Positions 32,702 through 41,845 of a stretch of DNA of 64,000 nucleotides are shown here, one piece after another. Positions within the stretch are counted from its first letter, which is position 1, and every line of letters begins with the position of its first letter. Source of the stretch: Stenotrophomonas rhizophila (GTDB taxonomy: Bacteria; Pseudomonadota; Gammaproteobacteria; Xanthomonadales; Xanthomonadaceae); assembly GCF_007667275.1 (NCBI RefSeq), contig NZ_VDQT01000003.1, forward strand, positions 124,001 to 188,000, written 5' to 3'. The notes beneath the pieces were generated by a model. The model saw only the letters and a program-made list of their open reading frames with translations. It was not told where the DNA came from and ran no database searches. The translations under genes and the position numbers were made by a program.

Positions 32702-34393
32702 ATGCGTTCCGTGCCGTTGTACCTGCTCCTGCTGTCGTTCACCCTTTCCGCCGCCGCCCAGACCCCACTGGAAGGCACCGCCATCACCGATCGCGCCGAC
32801 CTGCCGCACGCATCCGGCTTCGTCTCGCGTGCCGACAGTGCCGACCACCTTCTCAATGCCATCGGCGTGCGCGCGCGCCAGGCGCTGGTGATCAGCCCCA
32901 AGGCGCAGAAGAAGAAGGTCACTGGCAGTTTCGACCTGGCCCGACCATTCGACGTCCTTGCCAAGGTCACCGCCGAGCTGGGCCTGGTCTGGTACAGCGA
33001 CGGCACCTCCATCTACGTCTACGACGCCAGCGAACAGAAGAATGCGCTGGGACGGCTGCGCTCGACCTCGGTGGCCACCCTTTCGGACTTCCTGCGCAAG
33101 GCGCGGCTGGCCGACGCGCGCTATCCGGTGCGCGGCGGGGGTGCCGACGGCACCTTCTATGTGGCCGGTCCCCCGGTCTACGTGGACATCGTGCTCAATG
33201 CCGCGCGTTACCTCGACGACCTGTACGAGGGTGCCGACGCCAGCCCCCACCACGTGGAAGTGATCAAGCTGGAGCACAGCTTCGTGCACGGCCGCCGCTA
33301 CGGCCTGCGCGGCCAGGAGCAGGCGCTGCCGGGCGTGGCCGACGTGCTGGCCGGCGTGTTGAAGCTGGGCGACTTCGGCGCCGTGGTGAAGCAGCCCGCG
33401 CTGCCGGTGGGCGCGGCCACCGTTACCGAAGAACTGCTGCCAGCCGCGGCAACCGCGCCACAGGCAACGCAGGTGGCCACGTCCGTGCCCAGCGGCCCGA
33501 CCCCGGCGGTGGTGATGGCCTACGCGGAAACCAACAGCCTGATCGTGCGCGGCACGCTTGCCCAGATCGAACAGGTCAAGCGCCTGGTGGGTGAGCTGGA
33601 CGTGCCGCGCAAGCAGATCGAACTGTCGTTGTGGATCATCGACATCAAGAAGACCGAACTCGACCGACTCGGCGTGAACTGGAGCGGCGGCATCAACATC
33701 GGCAACCGGCTGGCCATCGGCATCAACCAGTCGCCGTCGGTCAGCACGCTCGACGGCAGCCGCTTCCTCGCCTCCGTGCAGGCCATGGCCAGCAAGGGCG
33801 ACGCGCACATCGTCTCGCGCCCGGTGCTGCTGACCCAGGAAAACATCCCGGCCTACTTCGACAGCAACCAGACCTTCTACGCGCAGCTCGTCGGCGACCG
33901 CGCGGTGTCGCTGGAACAGGTCACCTACGGCACCCTGGTCAGCGTGCACCCGCGTATTTCCAGCGGCAATGAAGTGGAAATACAGCTGAAGATCGAAGAT
34001 GGCGCGGCCGATGGGACGCGCTCGGTAGCCTCGCTGCCGGTGGTCAACCGCACCCTGATCGACACCGTCGCGCGCGTGCCGCAGCAGCTCAGCCTGCTGG
34101 TGGGCGGCTACACCCGCAGCCAGTCCGAGCAGGGCTACAGCGGCATTCCCGGCCTGCGCCGCATCCCCGGCGTGGGCAAGCTGTTCGGGCAGGACAGCAC
34201 CACGTCCGAAAGCCTGGTGCGCGTGTTCCTGATCCAGCCGCGGCTGCTCGCCGGCAGCGACCCCGTCGAGGGCCCCTACATGCCGGAGGTCTATGGGCCG
34301 GGCGTGGGCGAATCGGTACGCGATGCACTCCGTGGCCTGCATCCGCAGCTGTCTGCCGGGGAGGTCGCGGATGGCGACGCTGCCGGCCATTAA
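32702..34393 (+). CDS. sctC: T3SS outer-membrane secretin SctC (InvG/MxiD type)
   Basis: A 563-residue secretin. It has a signal peptide (YLLLLSFTLSAAAQ) and N-domains including the T3SS type with PRFDVLAKV-like helices. The C-terminal secretin domain spans about residues 300-520 (PRKQIELSLWIIDIKK, then VPQQLSLLVGGYTR, and GLRRIPGVGKLFG). It forms the 15- or 16-fold gated ring in the outer membrane. No InvH-like pilotin gene was found next to it. The end overlaps the next gene by 23 bases. Confidence 0.93.
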   Translation: MRSVPLYLLLLSFTLSAAAQTPLEGTAITDRADLPHASGFVSRADSADHLLNAIGVRARQALVISPKAQKKKVTGSFDLARPFDVLAKVTAELGLVWYSDGTSIYVYDASEQKNALGRLRSTSVATLSDFLRKARLADARYPVRGGGADGTFYVAGPPVYVDIVLNAARYLDDLYEGADASPHHVEVIKLEHSFVHGRRYGLRGQEQALPGVADVLAGVLKLGDFGAVVKQPALPVGAATVTEELLPAAATAPQATQVATSVPSGPTPAVVMAYAETNSLIVRGTLAQIEQVKRLVGELDVPRKQIELSLWIIDIKKTELDRLGVNWSGGINIGNRLAIGINQSPSVSTLDGSRFLASVQAMASKGDAHIVSRPVLLTQENIPAYFDSNQTFYAQLVGDRAVSLEQVTYGTLVSVHPRISSGNEVEIQLKIEDGAADGTRSVASLPVVNRTLIDTVARVPQQLSLLVGGYTRSQSEQGYSGIPGLRRIPGVGKLFGQDSTTSESLVRVFLIQPRLLAGSDPVEGPYMPEVYGPGVGESVRDALRGLHPQLSAGEVADGDAAGH

Positions 34394-35501
34394 CCGACCG
34401 CTGGTCGCGCCACTGCCGCTGACCCAGCGCCAGGTGAACAGCAATGGCGACCGCGACGACTCTGCCAGGGATGCGCTGGCGACCTCGGGCAGGTCGTCGC
34501 AGAAGAACGCACTGCACACCGCACTGTCGATGCAGGACGACCTCTCCGCGTTGATCGCATCGCTGCAGCGACGTCGTGACGGACAGCGCAGTGGCGGCAC
34601 CGGCGAAGCCCAGGCGTGGATCGACCACGTCCTCGACGACGAGGTGCACAGCAAGATCACCGACCTGCGCGCGCTGCTCGACGGGCTGCGCAGCCCGGTG
34701 CAGCTGCTGGCCCTGCTGAAGCAGTTCTTCCCCGATCCCAGCGACATGCTGGCGGTACTGCGGGCGTTGCTGGCCGACGACGAACTGGAGGAACTGCGCG
34801 AACTGCTGCGCGCCTCGCTCGAACAGCTGCTCGCCGAACAGGCCGGACAGGGCACGGCAGCCGCGATGCGCGGCGGGGTGAACGTCGCAGTCAAGGCGCG
34901 GCTCGCCGCACGCGGCAGCCGCTTCTCGGCGCGCGCGCTGCGCCAGAGCTATCGGGATTTCATCGGCAACCACCATGACTGCGTGGGCGAATACGCCGGC
35001 TGGATCGCCACGTTCGGCTTCGAACGCCGCGCACAGGTGGTGGATTTCATGGAACAGGCGCTGGGCGCGGACATGTACTCGCTCGACCCCAGCGCCTCGC
35101 ACCTCGAATTCGGGCGGCTGCTGCGACAGGTGCGCAACCTGGCCGTGCTGCGCTCGACCGACCAGCTGCTGGTCCAGGAGGCCACCCGCGACCGGCTGCT
35201 GGCGCGGCTGTCCACCACCGCCGAGGCGATGGTCGGCGGCCTGCTCGACGTCGTGCGCGGCCTGCAGGACTGGGCGGGCCTGTTCGCCGGACCGCTGGCC
35301 GAGGTGCGGGTGGCGCTGTCGGCGCCGGAACGCGCGCGCCTGGTGCAGGCGCTGCGGCGTGCGCTGGGTGGGCTGCCGGACGCGGTATGGAGCGATGAAC
35401 ACGCACGCGAACGTACCGCGGACGCGCTGGAGGAACTGGTGGTGGAAAGCATGAAACGCGAACGCCGGCTCTCCGGCCATGCCGGAGGAATGACCGTATG
35501 A
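34371..35501 (+). CDS. sctW: T3SS gatekeeper SctW (InvE/MxiC type)
   Basis: A 376-residue helical protein at the invE position. It controls the switch from translocator to effector secretion. The HrpJ/YopN-like helical repeats are evident in the middle (DELEELRELLRASLEQLL, then FRDFI/YRDFI and CVGEYAGWIATFG). The ATG at 34371 has GGGGAGG 6 bases upstream and lies inside the secretin gene. It overlaps sctV by four bases. Confidence 0.85.
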   Translation: MATLPAINRPLVAPLPLTQRQVNSNGDRDDSARDALATSGRSSQKNALHTALSMQDDLSALIASLQRRRDGQRSGGTGEAQAWIDHVLDDEVHSKITDLRALLDGLRSPVQLLALLKQFFPDPSDMLAVLRALLADDELEELRELLRASLEQLLAEQAGQGTAAAMRGGVNVAVKARLAARGSRFSARALRQSYRDFIGNHHDCVGEYAGWIATFGFERRAQVVDFMEQALGADMYSLDPSASHLEFGRLLRQVRNLAVLRSTDQLLVQEATRDRLLARLSTTAEAMVGGLLDVVRGLQDWAGLFAGPLAEVRVALSAPERARLVQALRRALGGLPDAVWSDEHARERTADALEELVVESMKRERRLSGHAGGMTV

Positions 35502-37567
35502 GCAGCACGACCCCCACCGCGATGGCCGGCCTCGGCGCACGCGTGCGCGGCGTGATGCGACCGGAACTGGCGCTGGTGGTGCTGATGGCCGTGATCGTGG
35601 CCATGCTGATCATTCCGCTGCCGACCTTCCTGGTCGACCTGCTGATCGGCCTGAACATGGCGGTGGCCATCGTCATCTTCCTCAGCTCGTTCTACGTCGA
35701 ACGCATCCTCAATTTCTCCACGTTCCCGTCGGTGCTGCTGTTCACCACGCTGATGCGGCTGGCGCTGTCGGTCAGCACCAGCCGGCTGATCCTGCTCGAC
35801 GCCGACGCCGGCCACATCATCAGCGCATTCGGCGATTTCGTGGTCGGCGACAACCTGGTGGTCGGCGCGGTGATCTTCGCCATCATCACCCTGGTCCAGT
35901 TCATCGTCATCACCAAGGGCTCCGAGCGTATTGGTGAAGTGGTGGCGCGATTCTCACTGGACGGCATGCCCGGCAAGCAGATGAGCATCGACGCCGACCT
36001 GCGCGCCGAAGCGATCACGTCCGAGGAAGCGCAGCGGCGCCGCCGCGACGTGGAGCGCGAAAGCCAGCTGTACGGTTCCTACGACGGTGCCATGAAGTTC
36101 GTGAAGGGCGACGCCATCGCCGGCATCGTGATCGTGTTCGTCAACCTGTTCGGCGGCATCGCCGTGGGCATGCTGCAGCATGGCATGGCGTTCTCGCAGG
36201 CGCTCAACACCTTCACCCTGCTGACCATCGGCGACGGCCTGGTCGCACAGATCCCCGCGCTGCTGATCTGCATCAGCGCCGGCTTCATCGTGACCCGGGT
36301 CAGTGGCGAGAGCAACAACCTGGGCGCGAACATCCTGGGCGAACTGTTCAACAGCAACCTGGTGCTGGGCACAGGTGCGGCGCTGGTGCTGCTGCTGGGT
36401 TTCCTGCCGGGCTTCCCGCTGCCGGTGTTCGCCGGCCTGGCGGTGGGCCTGGCGGCCATGCTGTTCTGGCGGATGCGTCGTGCCGGGACGGCCGAGGGCG
36501 CGTCCGCAGTGCCTGGCGCAGGGCAGGGCACGGCTGCCGCGGCCGGCGCCCAGGGCGACAACGGCCCGGCCCGGCTGACCAGCGAAACGCTGCCGCTGAT
36601 CCTGCTGATGCCGCCGCCGCTGCATGAGGCAGGCGTGGCCGGGCAGTGGGAAGAGCAGCTGCGCCACGATGCCTTCATCAACACCGGAATGCAGCTGGCA
36701 CCGCTGGTGCTGCGCGGCCACGCGCCGGCGCGGGAGCACGAAGTAACGGTGCTGATCAACGAGATCCCGGCCGCCAGTGCGCACGTGGTGGGGGGGCATG
36801 TACGGGTCTGGGGGCGCCAGGACGAACTGGAAGCGCTGGACATGGGCCTGGTGGTGCCGCACGACGGTGGCAGCGCGCGCTGGGTGCTGACCGAAGCGCA
36901 GGACGACGTGCGCGCGCTGGGCTGCGACGTGTCCAGCGATTACGAAGAGCTGCGCCGGCTGGTGCATGGCGCGGTGCTGCGCAACGTGGGCGAGCTGTTC
37001 GGCATCCAGGAGGCCAAGCACGTGCTGGACGCGCTGGAAAAGCGTTTCCCCGAACTGGTCAAGGAAACCTACCGGCACATGCCGATCCAACGCGTGGCCG
37101 AAGTGCTGCAGCGCCTGCTGCGCGAAGACGTGTCGATCCGCAACATGAAAGTCGTGCTGGAAACCCTGGCGCAATGGGGCCAGCGCGAAAAGGACGTGAT
37201 CCTGCTGGTGGAGCACGTCCGTGGCGCGCTGTCGCGCTACATCTCCGCGCGCTTCGCCCGCGACGGGCGCATCCCCGCGATCCTGGTTTCCAGCCAGGTC
37301 GAGGACAGGATCCGCGCCGGCATCCGCCAGAGCCAGGGCGCGGCCTACCTCAACCTCGAGCCGGCCGAATCCGGCGAGCTGATGGACCGTTTCGCCCTGC
37401 ACGTGGGCGAAGTGAGCGCACATCGCCCCGATGTGGTGCTGATGGTGGCGCCGGACATCCGCCGGTTCGTCAAGCGCTTCATCGAAAACCGCCTCCCCGC
37501 GACCCCGGTGCTCTCGTTTGCCGAGATCTCCGACACGGTCACCCTTGATGTGATGAGAAGCATATGA
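35498..37567 (+). CDS. sctV: T3SS export-gate protein SctV (InvA/MxiA, FHIPEP family)
   Basis: A 689-residue protein with seven to eight transmembrane helices in the first 330 residues (LALVVLMAVIVAMLIIPLP onward) and a large cytosolic domain that forms the nonameric ring. Conserved FHIPEP elements are clear, such as FPSVLLFTTLMRLALSVSTS, DGMPGKQMSIDADLRA and GDAIAGIVIVF. It is the most conserved export gate subunit and a good phylogenetic marker for the SPI-1 class. It overlaps the flanking genes by four bases on both sides. Confidence 0.96.
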   Translation: MSSTTPTAMAGLGARVRGVMRPELALVVLMAVIVAMLIIPLPTFLVDLLIGLNMAVAIVIFLSSFYVERILNFSTFPSVLLFTTLMRLALSVSTSRLILLDADAGHIISAFGDFVVGDNLVVGAVIFAIITLVQFIVITKGSERIGEVVARFSLDGMPGKQMSIDADLRAEAITSEEAQRRRRDVERESQLYGSYDGAMKFVKGDAIAGIVIVFVNLFGGIAVGMLQHGMAFSQALNTFTLLTIGDGLVAQIPALLICISAGFIVTRVSGESNNLGANILGELFNSNLVLGTGAALVLLLGFLPGFPLPVFAGLAVGLAAMLFWRMRRAGTAEGASAVPGAGQGTAAAAGAQGDNGPARLTSETLPLILLMPPPLHEAGVAGQWEEQLRHDAFINTGMQLAPLVLRGHAPAREHEVTVLINEIPAASAHVVGGHVRVWGRQDELEALDMGLVVPHDGGSARWVLTEAQDDVRALGCDVSSDYEELRRLVHGAVLRNVGELFGIQEAKHVLDALEKRFPELVKETYRHMPIQRVAEVLQRLLREDVSIRNMKVVLETLAQWGQREKDVILLVEHVRGALSRYISARFARDGRIPAILVSSQVEDRIRAGIRQSQGAAYLNLEPAESGELMDRFALHVGEVSAHRPDVVLMVAPDIRRFVKRFIENRLPATPVLSFAEISDTVTLDVMRSI

Positions 37568-37959
37568 CCTCCCTGCTAGATACCCTCAATGCCGCCCTCC
37601 AGGAGCTGGGCTGCGACCCGTCCCGCTTCCAGTTCGACACCCATTCGTCCGTGGTGATGGGCTTTGCCGACGTGGGCGAGCTGCTTCTCGATCCGGTCGA
37701 CGACATGGTCTACCTGTGGGGAAGGCTGGAGACCTCGCCGAGCGACCGCTTCAGCAACCGCGCCGACGAGCTGCTCGCCGCGTTGTCGTCGCCGGCCGCA
37801 CATTTCGCCAACGGCTGCCTGTCGCTGCGACAGCTGGAAGAAGGCTGCCTGGTCGGCGGCGCGCTGCAGCCCGACTGCCGGCATGAGTCCAGCCTGCTCG
37901 CCGCCGCGATCGAGGGTTTCCACGCACGCGTGCTCGAACTGCAGGCCCTGCTGCGGTGA
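37564..37959 (+). CDS. invB: Class IB T3SS chaperone (InvB/SpaK-like)
   Basis: A 131-residue acidic protein of the CesT/SycE fold at the invB position. The pattern LDTLNAALQELGC, then VDDMVYLWG and LLAAAIEGFHA is typical of multi-effector chaperones. In Salmonella InvB serves several effectors including SipA and SopE, so it is a likely partner for the proteins at 50976 and 51895. Confidence 0.82.
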   Translation: MTSLLDTLNAALQELGCDPSRFQFDTHSSVVMGFADVGELLLDPVDDMVYLWGRLETSPSDRFSNRADELLAALSSPAAHFANGCLSLRQLEEGCLVGGALQPDCRHESSLLAAAIEGFHARVLELQALLR

Positions 37960-39260
37960 CAGCCGCCATGCCCTGCTGGCGCCCCTGCGCCATGCCGCTG
38001 GCGATGCGCGCGGGCGAACTGCGCGTGCCGCTGGCGGACGTGGCCGTGGGCGAGCACTGCCACGTGCGCCGCTCGGCGTGCGACGACCGCGTACTGACCC
38101 ACGGCGTGGTGACCCGCGTCGACCACGGCGTGGCCACGCTTGCACTCATCGGCGCACCGGTCCGGTTGGCGGCCGACGTGGTGGTGGCGTCGACCGGGCG
38201 ACCGCTCCAGGTCGCGCTGGGCAACCACCTGCTGGGTTGCGTGCTGGATGGCTTCGGCGAGATCGTGGAACGGCTGCACGAAGGACAGGCACCCGAGGCG
38301 ACCGCGACCGCCACGGCCGCGCCGGTGCAGGCCGCGCCGCTGGACTACCGCCAACGTCGCCCGATCCTGACCCCGTTTGCGACCGGCATCCGTGCGCTGG
38401 ACGCGCTGCTCACCGTGGGCGAGGGCCAGCGCATGGGCATCTTCGCCGCCGCCGGGTGCGGCAAAACCACCTTGGTCGAGATGCTGCTGGCCAACGCGGA
38501 CTGCGACGTACGCGTGGTGGCCCTGGTCGGTGAGCGCGGCCGTGAGGTCGCCTCGTTTGTCGACGCGATTCGCCACGGACCGACCGGGGCGCGCACCGTC
38601 GTCGTGCAGGCCACCTCCGATTCCTCGCCGGCGACCCGGGTCAACGCGGCGATGGTCGCCACCCGCGTCGCAGAGTACTTCCGCGACCAGGGCAGCCGCG
38701 TACTGCTGGTGATGGACTCGGCCACCCGCTACGCGCGCGCCCTGCGCGACGTCGCGCTTTCGGCCGGTGAGCCACCGGCGCGGCGTGGCTTTCCCGCGTC
38801 CGTGTTCGAGGCGCTGCCGCGGCTGGTGGAACGGCCCGGCAACGCGGCCGTCGGCAGCATCACCGCGTTCTACACCGTACTGCTGGAGGACGACGCCGAT
38901 CCGGACCCGGTAGGCGAGGAAGTGAAATCGCTGCTGGACGGCCACGTGTACCTGAGTCCGCGGCTGGCACAACGCGGGCATTTCCCCGCCATCGACGTGC
39001 TGCGCAGCGCCAGCCGGCTGTACCCGCAGCTGGCCAGCGCCGCCCAGGCTGCCGCGGCCACCCGCGTGCGCGCGGTGATGGGGCGCCTGGATGACCTGCA
39101 GCTGCTGCGCGACATCGGCGAATACCGGCCCGGCGCGCAGCCGGAGCAGGACGACGCCGTGGCACGCGAACCGCGCCTGCTGGCATTCCTGCGCCAGGGG
39201 CTGCATGAACCGGTTGCGCTGGACGCGGCAGTGGAGGCGCTCGATGCGCTCGCACGCTGA
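37956..39260 (+). CDS. sctN: T3SS ATPase SctN (InvC/Spa47 type)
   Basis: A 434-residue F1-beta-like hexameric ATPase that unfolds substrates and releases chaperones. The Walker A loop is AAGCGKTT near residue 165, Walker B is RVLLVMDSATRYA, and GERGREVASF is present. It starts with GTG at 37956 inside the invB stop codon; an ATG four codons later is possible. It is followed at once by the stalk gene. Confidence 0.96.
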   Translation: MTAAMPCWRPCAMPLAMRAGELRVPLADVAVGEHCHVRRSACDDRVLTHGVVTRVDHGVATLALIGAPVRLAADVVVASTGRPLQVALGNHLLGCVLDGFGEIVERLHEGQAPEATATATAAPVQAAPLDYRQRRPILTPFATGIRALDALLTVGEGQRMGIFAAAGCGKTTLVEMLLANADCDVRVVALVGERGREVASFVDAIRHGPTGARTVVVQATSDSSPATRVNAAMVATRVAEYFRDQGSRVLLVMDSATRYARALRDVALSAGEPPARRGFPASVFEALPRLVERPGNAAVGSITAFYTVLLEDDADPDPVGEEVKSLLDGHVYLSPRLAQRGHFPAIDVLRSASRLYPQLASAAQAAAATRVRAVMGRLDDLQLLRDIGEYRPGAQPEQDDAVAREPRLLAFLRQGLHEPVALDAAVEALDALAR

Positions 39261-39690
39261 CCCGGCCCAGCTGGCCACGTTGCTGACCCATCGTGCGCAG
39301 CGCCTGCGCCGCGATGCGCGCGCGCAGGCCGACCAGGCCGCGCAGCGCGAAGCGGACGCCCGTGCGCTGCGCAGTGAGGCCGATGAGCGGCTGCAGCAGG
39401 CCCAGCTGGGCGAAGAACACGGACTGGACCGGCAGCGCCTGTTCGAACGCCTGCGTGGCGTCGCCATTGCGCGCGCGCATGTCCTGGAGTGCGCCCTGCG
39501 CGCAGACCAGCTGCAGGAAGAAGCGGCCGCTGCGCACGACGAAGAGCGGCAGTTGCGCCAGGACGCCGCGGTACACCACTCGCGCGCGCGTCGCCTGCAG
39601 GCGGTGGGCGCGCACATCGATCAGAAGCTCCGGCAGGCGCGACAGCGCCGCCAGGAGCGCCAGGTTCAAGAGGAACACGCATGTCGGTAA
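39244..39690 (+). CDS. sctO: T3SS central stalk SctO (InvI/SpaM-like)
   Basis: A 148-residue, highly charged, almost entirely helical protein with heptad-like spacing, as expected for the coiled-coil stalk that links SctN to SctV. Sequence conservation in this family is low, so the call rests on composition, size and position between sctN and sctP. It overlaps sctN by 17 bases and sctP by 10 bases. Confidence 0.8.
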   Translation: MRSHADPAQLATLLTHRAQRLRRDARAQADQAAQREADARALRSEADERLQQAQLGEEHGLDRQRLFERLRGVAIARAHVLECALRADQLQEEAAAAHDEERQLRQDAAVHHSRARRLQAVGAHIDQKLRQARQRRQERQVQEEHACR

Positions 39691-40892
39691 CGATCCACGC
39701 CCCGCAGCCCCCCCACCTCGCCACGACACCGGTAGACGCGGTGCCATTGAGCGAACGCCTGCACACCCGCCTGCCACCGCTGCCCCAGCCTGTGCCGCCG
39801 CGCGACGATGTAGCACGGCCCGCGCCGGAGAAGGCGTCGGACGATCCCGCAGTGCCGGAGGATCCCGAGCAGGTCGAACAGCTGCAGCCGCCCGTTGCGC
39901 CGCGCGGGGACGCGCAGCTCGCCTTGCCCAACATCGCCATGCCGACGCCGGAACGCAAGGCGGGCAGCCCCGTCGATGCAGATGCAGCGACGCGCCCGGA
40001 TCGCCGCGCGCCTTCCGCGAAGGCGCCGCGATCCGCCGTGGTCAGCCTGGTATCCGGCAAAACCAGGACAGAGGACACGATTAGCGGGGGAGGGAAGGTC
40101 GCATCCGCACTCGCGCCGGTCGCCACCGCCGTGACGGGGGCGGCCGCGCCCACAGCCGACCCGACCAACGTGACAACCCCCGCGCCGGTGAGCGCCGGCG
40201 AGGCAGACCACGGGGTCCTGCCCGGTGTCGCAGACCGCGCCAGCGCGTCGCCTGGACGGGCAGACGCTGGCGCAGGTAGTCCTGAGGCAAAAACCGAGGC
40301 ACGCGTCCCGCATGCATCACCGACACCGGTCGCGGTTGAAGTGACGCCAGCGTCCACGCCGGCGCCCCTGCAACCGCGCGGGACTGCCGGCAGCGCAGGC
40401 GTGGGCGCGGAGGGTGCGCTGCCCACGTCGCCGCCATCGGCCATGGCGCGCGCGCGCCCGGTGGACGCAGCGGCCGCTGACACTACCTCGGCGCCTCCTG
40501 CCGTGGCTGCCGTTGCATCGCCCGTGGAGCAAAGCGCTGCGCCTGAAGGCCAGACTCGCGCCGATGCACGCCGCGACGAGGCGAACCTGGGCACGCGCCA
40601 GCACGTCCACGCGGCGCGCCAGGCCGAAGCACTGCAGACCGCCATGGCCCGCCGTACCTCGGCAGGCAGCGAGGTGCACGTGGCATTCAACAGCTGGGGC
40701 GCCGGGCATTCCGTCACCGCACGCCTGGAAGGCGGCCGCCTGCTGCACATGCAGCCGTCCACGGCGCGGGTGGGCAACGCACTCGCGTCGTCCGTCGCGC
40801 CGACCGGTACCGATCTGCTCATCGCGGTGGAAAGCAGCGACAGCGCTACCGATGAACGCCAGCGTCGCCATCGCGACCAGGACGCGTCATGA
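39681..40892 (+). CDS. sctP: T3SS needle-length regulator SctP (InvJ/SpaN-like)
   Basis: A 403-residue protein with a long Pro/Ala/Thr-rich, probably extended N-terminal ruler part (about residues 1-310) and a compact C-terminal domain (about residues 320-385) containing GSEVHVAFNSWGAGH and ARLEGGRLLHM, which matches the substrate-switch (T3S4) region. AGAGGA precedes the ATG at 39681. Ruler length correlates with needle length. The extended low-complexity part differs markedly from Salmonella InvJ. Confidence 0.78.
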   Translation: MSVTIHAPQPPHLATTPVDAVPLSERLHTRLPPLPQPVPPRDDVARPAPEKASDDPAVPEDPEQVEQLQPPVAPRGDAQLALPNIAMPTPERKAGSPVDADAATRPDRRAPSAKAPRSAVVSLVSGKTRTEDTISGGGKVASALAPVATAVTGAAAPTADPTNVTTPAPVSAGEADHGVLPGVADRASASPGRADAGAGSPEAKTEARVPHASPTPVAVEVTPASTPAPLQPRGTAGSAGVGAEGALPTSPPSAMARARPVDAAAADTTSAPPAVAAVASPVEQSAAPEGQTRADARRDEANLGTRQHVHAARQAEALQTAMARRTSAGSEVHVAFNSWGAGHSVTARLEGGRLLHMQPSTARVGNALASSVAPTGTDLLIAVESSDSATDERQRRHRDQDAS

Positions 40893-41845
40893 ACGCGCCA
40901 CGCTGGCCATTCCCCGTCCTCGGTGCGGACCGCGCCGCCATCGCGGCCACGTTGGCCGGCTGCGCGCGCGCCGGCCTGGCGCCGGCCTGGCAACCGCTGC
41001 CGACCCGGGGCGCGATGCTGCGCTTCCAGGTAACCGGCCGCAGCGGGGCGCTGCGCCTGACGCTGGCCGCAGAGCACTGGTGCCCGGCGATGCTGCCCGA
41101 ACTGGCGGGCCTGGCCTGGTCCGAACTGGTCGACGCGCAGGCGCTGGCGTGCTGGCTGCCGGAGCAGCGTTTGCTGGACATTCCCGGCGCGCCCGACGCC
41201 GAGGTCCGCCTGTGCGAGGTCGTCCCGGTCAGCGCGCTCGCCCTGGGCGACGGTCCGCAGCCGTGCCTGCCGACCGCGCAGGGGCCCGCCTGGATCGAAC
41301 AGATCGACGCCGCTCCCTCGTCGGCGCTTGCGCCGGTCACACGCGCACTGCGCCTGCCGGTGGAACTGGGCATCGCCCGCCTGCGGCTGCCGCTGCACCG
41401 CCTGCGCACCCTGGCACCCGGCGCGGTGGTGCTGCTCGACCAGCTGGCCCCGGTCGCACGCACCGCGCGCCGTCGCCTGTACGCCTTCGATTTCACCCTT
41501 GAGACCATTTCCGTGAACACACCCTTCGATTTCCTCGACGACGAAGACGCCACCGCCGACCTCGCCGTACCCGCCGCACCCGAGCCGGCTCCGTCCGGCA
41601 CCGCCACCGCCACCGGCATCGACATCCGGCGCCTGCCGGTCACCGTGGACGTGGTGCTGTGCCAGCTGCAGCAGTCCATCGGCGAACTGGATGGCCTGCA
41701 GCCGGGCACCGTCTTCAACCTGCCGCATGACGCGTGGAAGCAGCTGCAGCTGCGCGTCAACGGCCAGGTCGTCGCCCGCGGCGAACTGGTCCAGGTTGGC
41801 GACCAGCTGGGCGTGCAACTGGCGCAGGCGCCCGTGCTGCCATGA
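40889..41845 (+). CDS. sctQ: T3SS cytoplasmic C-ring/sorting platform protein SctQ (SpaO type)
   Basis: A 318-residue protein with a divergent N-terminal domain and a C-terminal SPOA (FliN-like) domain: LPVTVDVVLCQLQQSIGEL, then LQLRVNGQVVARGEL and VQVGDQLGVQL. It forms the pods of the sorting platform with SctK and SctL. A GTG at 41513 (codon 209) may start an internal short product. It overlaps sctP and sctR by four bases each. Confidence 0.88.
   Translation: MNAPRWPFPVLGADRAAIAATLAGCARAGLAPAWQPLPTRGAMLRFQVTGRSGALRLTLAAEHWCPAMLPELAGLAWSELVDAQALACWLPEQRLLDIPGAPDAEVRLCEVVPVSALALGDGPQPCLPTAQGPAWIEQIDAAPSSALAPVTRALRLPVELGIARLRLPLHRLRTLAPGAVVLLDQLAPVARTARRRLYAFDFTLETISVNTPFDFLDDEDATADLAVPAAPEPAPSGTATATGIDIRRLPVTVDVVLCQLQQSIGELDGLQPGTVFNLPHDAWKQLQLRVNGQVVARGELVQVGDQLGVQLAQAPVLP
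41513..41845 (+). CDS. Possible internally initiated SctQ C-terminal product
   Basis: GTG at codon 209 of sctQ would give a 110-residue SPOA-only product. In Salmonella, spaO produces a short form from an internal GTG near codon 203, and this form is part of the sorting platform. The position matches well here, but the upstream ribosome site is weak (GAGACC about 7 bases before). Confidence 0.35.
   Translation: MNTPFDFLDDEDATADLAVPAAPEPAPSGTATATGIDIRRLPVTVDVVLCQLQQSIGELDGLQPGTVFNLPHDAWKQLQLRVNGQVVARGELVQVGDQLGVQLAQAPVLP

Noticed and set aside
31442..34894. A 1150-codon open frame on the minus strand across the invF-sctC-sctW region
   Set aside because: Only its first 130 codons (the glyoxalase-fold protein) are supported. 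The rest lies antisense to clear secretion genes, has no domain, and is expected from high GC and codon bias.
38870..41818. A 982-codon minus-strand frame opposite sctN to sctQ
   Set aside because: It lies antisense to well-supported genes and has a low-complexity product typical of GC-rich shadow frames.
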